Part shown: positions 61,182 to 64,000 of the stretch, one piece after another
Layout of the letters: each line of letters opens with the position of its first letter
Numbering within the stretch: position 1 is the first letter of the stretch
Assembly: GCA_963597355.1 (NCBI GenBank)
Contig: CAVBPR010000002.1
Location: 186,001 to 250,000 of the forward strand
Direction: 5' to 3'
Source: UMGS1766 sp963597355
GTDB lineage: Bacteria > Bacillota > Clostridia > Oscillospirales > Oscillospiraceae
Length of the DNA stretch: 64,000 nt
Notes under the pieces: model-generated
What the model saw: the letters and a program-made list of their open reading frames with translations, nothing else
Databases searched by the model: none
What the model was told of the DNA's origin: nothing
Position numbers and translations under genes: made by a program

Positions 61182-61627
61182 TGCATATATGGGTGGATGC
61201 TGACGCCTGTCCTGTAATAGAGCTTATAGAACAATCAGCGAAACAAAAGAGGATTCCGGTAACGCTTTTGTGTGATACCAATCATGTATTGCATTCTGAT
61301 TACAGCGAGATTGTCGTTGTTGGAGCAGGAGCAGATGCAGTTGATTTTGAGTTAATTAACCGGTGTCAAACGGGAGATTTGGTTGTCACACAAGATTATG
61401 GGGTGGCAGCTATGGCGTTAGGGAAGAGTGCGCAAGCAATTCATCCGAGTGGACGAGTGTATACGGATGACAACATCGGAGGATTATTGATGGATCGTCA
61501 TCTGGCGCAGAAAGCAAGACGTACCAGTGGAAAATATCATGGTAAAGGCCCCAAAAAACGAACGGACGCGGATGATGCCGAATTCCACAGGTCATTGGAG
61601 CATTTATTAAACGAGATGATGTCATGA
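61181..61627 (+). CDS. YaiI/YqxD family protein (DUF188)
   Basis: 148 aa. HIWVDADACPVIELIEQSAK, DLVVTQDYGVAAMALGKSAQ and LMDRHLAQKARR with GKGPKKRTDADDAEF are the family signature. A PIN-like nuclease fold has been proposed; no activity is established. Start overlaps the S66 stop (TAATG). Confidence 0.92.
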   Translation: MHIWVDADACPVIELIEQSAKQKRIPVTLLCDTNHVLHSDYSEIVVVGAGADAVDFELINRCQTGDLVVTQDYGVAAMALGKSAQAIHPSGRVYTDDNIGGLLMDRHLAQKARRTSGKYHGKGPKKRTDADDAEFHRSLEHLLNEMMS

Positions 61628-61658
61628 AAAAAGAGAGGACGATTGTCCTCTCTTTTTT
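61627..61658 (+). terminator. Terminator after the DUF188 gene
   Basis: AAAAAAGAGAGGAC and its complement with a four-base loop and T-run. Confidence 0.9.
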
Positions 61659-62157
61659 ATCCCATTATGTAGAAACAATTCATCGTGTTGTGCCGGACAA
61701 ATGCAGGCTTTTCGATCTTGCAGAAGCCCAGTTTCTCATAGATGTGTACTGCGGTTGCAAGGTTGGAATGGGTTTCCAAATATAATTTTTGGTATCCGGC
61801 GTTATGTGCTTCTGCTACAATAAACTGCATAAGTTTTTTCCCAAGCCCATACCCTTTGACCGCGTCTGTGAGATATAATTTCTGCAATTCCGCACAATTT
61901 TCGTATCCATCAAATTCTGCGTATCCGATGCCACCAACGACATTGCCCTCCCCATCTGTGAGGATAAAATAAGCTCTTTTGTCTGGTTTTTCGTTGTAAA
62001 AACTGCTTAGATGATTTAATTCCGGATCAAAATAGACTGTACCAGGTAGATCAAGGTGAAAACGTTCCAGATTGGAACGAATAATAGCAGCGATTTCTGC
62101 ATCGTATCCAGGTGTGATTGGGTGTACCAGAAAAGGAGAAAAATCAATAGAATCCAT
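61657..62157 (-). CDS. GNAT family N-acetyltransferase
   Basis: 166 aa. The acetyl-CoA loop reads LYLTDAVKGYGLGKKLMQFI, followed by YQKLYLETHSNLATAVHIYE and KLGF, the standard GNAT layout. Substrate unknown. It lies 29 bases after murC on the same strand. Confidence 0.9.
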   Translation of the reverse strand: MDSIDFSPFLVHPITPGYDAEIAAIIRSNLERFHLDLPGTVYFDPELNHLSSFYNEKPDKRAYFILTDGEGNVVGGIGYAEFDGYENCAELQKLYLTDAVKGYGLGKKLMQFIVAEAHNAGYQKLYLETHSNLATAVHIYEKLGFCKIEKPAFVRHNTMNCFYIMG

Positions 62158-62186
62158 TTATTTGTTCCTTAATTTGCTACTCAATT

Positions 62187-63578
62187 TTACTTGTTTGCAG
62201 ATCCTTCTTTTGCTAACTGCTCACCAACCCGGAAAATATCACCTGCGCCAACCGTCAGAATTAAATCGCCTGGACGCGCCAATTCCTTTAGCTTTGCGGC
62301 AACATCATCCAGCGAGGGGCAATAGACTGCACTTGTAATGCGATCGACAATATCCTTTGAGGAAATGCCAAGGGTGTTCTTTTCCCGCGCGGCATAAATA
62401 TCGGTCAGGATCGTCACATCGGGCCGGCCTAATTCTCGCACAAAATCGCTAAATAGCGCTTTTGTGCGGCTATATGTATGGGGCTGAAATGCGCAGATGA
62501 TGCGGCGGTAACCAAGGGCCTTGACGGTATCCATCAGAACGTGCAATTCACCGGGATGATGTGCATAGTCGTCATAGATTTTTGCACCGTTATACTCACC
62601 CTTGTACTCAAACCGACGGGCAGCACCGTGATAAGCATTAAGGCCTCTGGCAATTGCATCGGGAGAAATGTGAATGGTCAGACAGGCAGCGGCAGCAGCC
62701 AACGCATTTTTGACATTGTGCTTGCCGGGAACGTTTAGTTCGATATGGGTCAATTCTTTGCCGTTATACATCAGATCAAAGTGTCCCATGCCGTTCACAT
62801 ACTCTAAATTTTCGCAATATACATCAGCATAGTCTCCGAGACCGAAGGTAATCATATCACGATCCAACTGATCTAATGTGTCCATCGTGTTGCGGTCATC
62901 TGCATTGGCCACAACGACACCATCTTTGCTGGGAACCAGCTCTGCAAAACGGCGGAATGAGTTTTCTACGTCTGCGAGATCCTTGAAGAAATCAAGGTGA
63001 TCTGCTTCAATATCCAGAATAACGGCTGTAGTAGGCCGAAACGACAGGAAGGAGTTGCAATACTCGCAAGATTCCAGAATGATTGTATCGCCCTTACCAA
63101 CGCGATGACCAGCCTGAAGCAGTGGTAGCGTTCCGCCAATCATAATGGTCGGGTCAATATCTGCTGCCATCGCAATGTGTGTGCACATGGAGGTGGTGGT
63201 GGTTTTGCCGTGCGTTCCGGAGATGCACAATGCGTGCTGATAGTCCGTCATTAACGCACCCCATGCCTGTGCGCGTTCAAAAACGGGAATTCCGGCGTCG
63301 AGTGCTGCAGCAATTTCGGGATTATCATTGTGAACGGCAGCCGTACGGATGACAAGGTCAGCACCTTGAACATTTTCTGCAAAATGACCGATTACGACAG
63401 GGATACCCAGTGACCGAAGATGGTCAACCGTTGTGCTTTCACGCATATCAGAGCCGGATACACGAATCCTCATGCCGTGGAGCACCTCCGCCAGGGGAGC
63501 CATAGAAACGCCGCCGATGCCTACCAGATGAGCACGACAGCCGGGTTTTAGATCAGATTTGAGTTCAGAAATAGTCAT
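62187..63578 (-). CDS. murC: UDP-N-acetylmuramate--L-alanine ligase
   Basis: 463 aa. Adds L-alanine to UDP-MurNAc in peptidoglycan synthesis. AHLVGIGGVSMAPLAEVL (UDP site), SGTHGKTTTTSMCTH (ATP P-loop), ESCEYCNSFLSFRP, and DDYAHHPGELHVLMD are all present. ATG 63578 preferred to the GTG at 63593, which overlaps the GGAGG. Confidence 0.95.
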   Translation of the reverse strand: MTISELKSDLKPGCRAHLVGIGGVSMAPLAEVLHGMRIRVSGSDMRESTTVDHLRSLGIPVVIGHFAENVQGADLVIRTAAVHNDNPEIAAALDAGIPVFERAQAWGALMTDYQHALCISGTHGKTTTTSMCTHIAMAADIDPTIMIGGTLPLLQAGHRVGKGDTIILESCEYCNSFLSFRPTTAVILDIEADHLDFFKDLADVENSFRRFAELVPSKDGVVVANADDRNTMDTLDQLDRDMITFGLGDYADVYCENLEYVNGMGHFDLMYNGKELTHIELNVPGKHNVKNALAAAAACLTIHISPDAIARGLNAYHGAARRFEYKGEYNGAKIYDDYAHHPGELHVLMDTVKALGYRRIICAFQPHTYSRTKALFSDFVRELGRPDVTILTDIYAAREKNTLGISSKDIVDRITSAVYCPSLDDVAAKLKELARPGDLILTVGAGDIFRVGEQLAKEGSANK

Positions 63579-63719
63579 AGCAGTTTCCTGCACCTCCAGA
63601 TATTGTCAAAAAGGAGAAAGAAAATCCTTTTAATATAATGTCTATAACCAGTGTATTATATTCCTTCCTATCTGAAAATTCAAGCAAATTTATTTCTCTT
63701 GACCTGGATAAGAAAAATA

Positions 63720-63747
63720 TTGACAATCTTGTTGGAGATGTGATAAA
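63720..63747 (+). promoter_or_regulatory. Promoter of the T-box leader
   Basis: TTGACA, 16-base spacer, GATAAA with a TG two bases before it. Transcription start expected near 63754. Confidence 0.65.
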
Positions 63748-63753
63748 CTGCAC

Positions 63754-64000
63754 TGGAAATGCAAAGAGAAGGAATAGTAGTGTAGCATACTTTGCAAAGA
63801 GAGCCTCTGTTTGGTGTAAAGAGGAGAAAGCGCTGCATGAATACGCCTTTGAGCATCCGCCTGAACATTGGAGTAGGGTTAGGACGGTTGCGCCCGTTAC
63901 AGCGCGGGAGTTTGTTGGAACTCCTTGAGGCTCTTTGTGTGAGCAAAGAGTGAATCAGAGGTGGTACCGCGCATTTTGCGCCCTCTGTCCTATCTGGGGA
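63754..64000 (+). promoter_or_regulatory. T-box riboswitch, running off the window
   Basis: The antiterminator T-box AGGTGGTACCGCG is at 63959-63971. Upstream are Stem I-like GAGAAGGAATAGTAGTG and the conserved AGAGAGCC..TTTGGTGTAAAGAGG hairpin. T-boxes read the charging state of one tRNA and control an aminoacyl-tRNA synthetase or amino-acid gene beyond 64000. The TGGT of the T-box implies a tRNA with discriminator A. I could not place the specifier codon with confidence. A 97-codon frame across this region is spurious. Confidence 0.88.

Noticed and set aside
63638..63928. 96-codon frame upstream of the right edge
   Set aside because: It overlaps the promoter and Stem I of the T-box.
1..64000. 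tRNA or rRNA genes
   Set aside because: No cloverleaf or rRNA-like conserved stretches were recognised by eye; a tRNAscan/Rfam run would be needed to exclude them fully.

Overview
The window looks like chromosomal DNA of a low-to-mid GC Gram-positive anaerobe, most likely a gut Clostridium-class / Oscillospiraceae-like butyrate producer. The evidence is the dgt-dnaG-rpoD macromolecular synthesis operon, hprK, tex, an ABC-F protein, a T-box leader at the right edge, strong AGGAGG ribosome sites and an oxygen-sensitive 4-hydroxybutyryl-CoA dehydratase. The genus is inference.

Layout. 1-6.8 kb: a five-gene reductive pyrimidine degradation operon (dihydropyrimidinase, PreA-type dihydropyrimidine dehydrogenase, class III aminotransferase, iron alcohol dehydrogenase, N-carbamoyl-beta-alanine amidohydrolase) that would take uracil to 3-hydroxypropionate and release both nitrogens. 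The dihydropyrimidinase has lost the segment with its HxH metal ligands. 7.5-8.9 kb and 20.0-22.3 kb: two remnants of the same phage head module. They share a 234-bp near-identical repeat but carry different head-protein C-terminal domains (DUF4258-like versus JAMM-like), each followed by small ORFs. 9.1-13.9 kb: a peptide/amide-metabolism operon of unknown product (circularly permuted ATP-grasp, alpha-E, transglutaminase, two aspartoacylase-like proteins). 14-18 kb: dgt-dnaG-rpoD. 18.1-29.6 kb: housekeeping genes (ABM monooxygenase, DUF1836, DegV, YbaK, Tex, GreA, Nudix, RluA, GIY-YIG, ABC-F).

29.7-33.1 kb: three tandem NTF2/SnoaL-like proteins divergent from a LysR regulator, with a perfect T-N11-A operator palindrome between them. 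33.2-40.3 kb (minus strand): phosphoglucomutase, RlmH, MBL hydrolase, MurA, HPr kinase, DUF6465, phosphofructokinase. 40.6-42.8 kb: HxlR regulator and a MATE exporter whose leader has a promoter, a 12-codon reading frame and an overlapping terminator. 42.9-47.3 kb: an accessory island with a serine resolvase, ABC transporter, tiny membrane peptides, a group I intron-like fragment and about 1 kb of hairpin-rich non-coding DNA. 47.3-49.9 kb: ksgA with a frameshifted end that reads in frame into pckA. 49.9-56.8 kb: a voltage-gated-type potassium channel, a membrane protein and a MacAB-like exporter with two adaptor subunits. 57.2-58.8 kb: a 4-hydroxybutyryl-CoA dehydratase family protein standing alone. 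58.9-64 kb: Dabb and SDR proteins, S66 peptidase, DUF188, GNAT, MurC and a T-box riboswitch whose gene lies beyond the window.

The best candidates for something undescribed are the triple NTF2-like operon, the ATP-grasp/alpha-E/transglutaminase/tandem aspartoacylase operon, the MATE leader attenuator and the swapped effector cassettes of the phage remnants. The hydA deletion and the ksgA-pckA fusion need read-level checking first, because assembly error could explain both.
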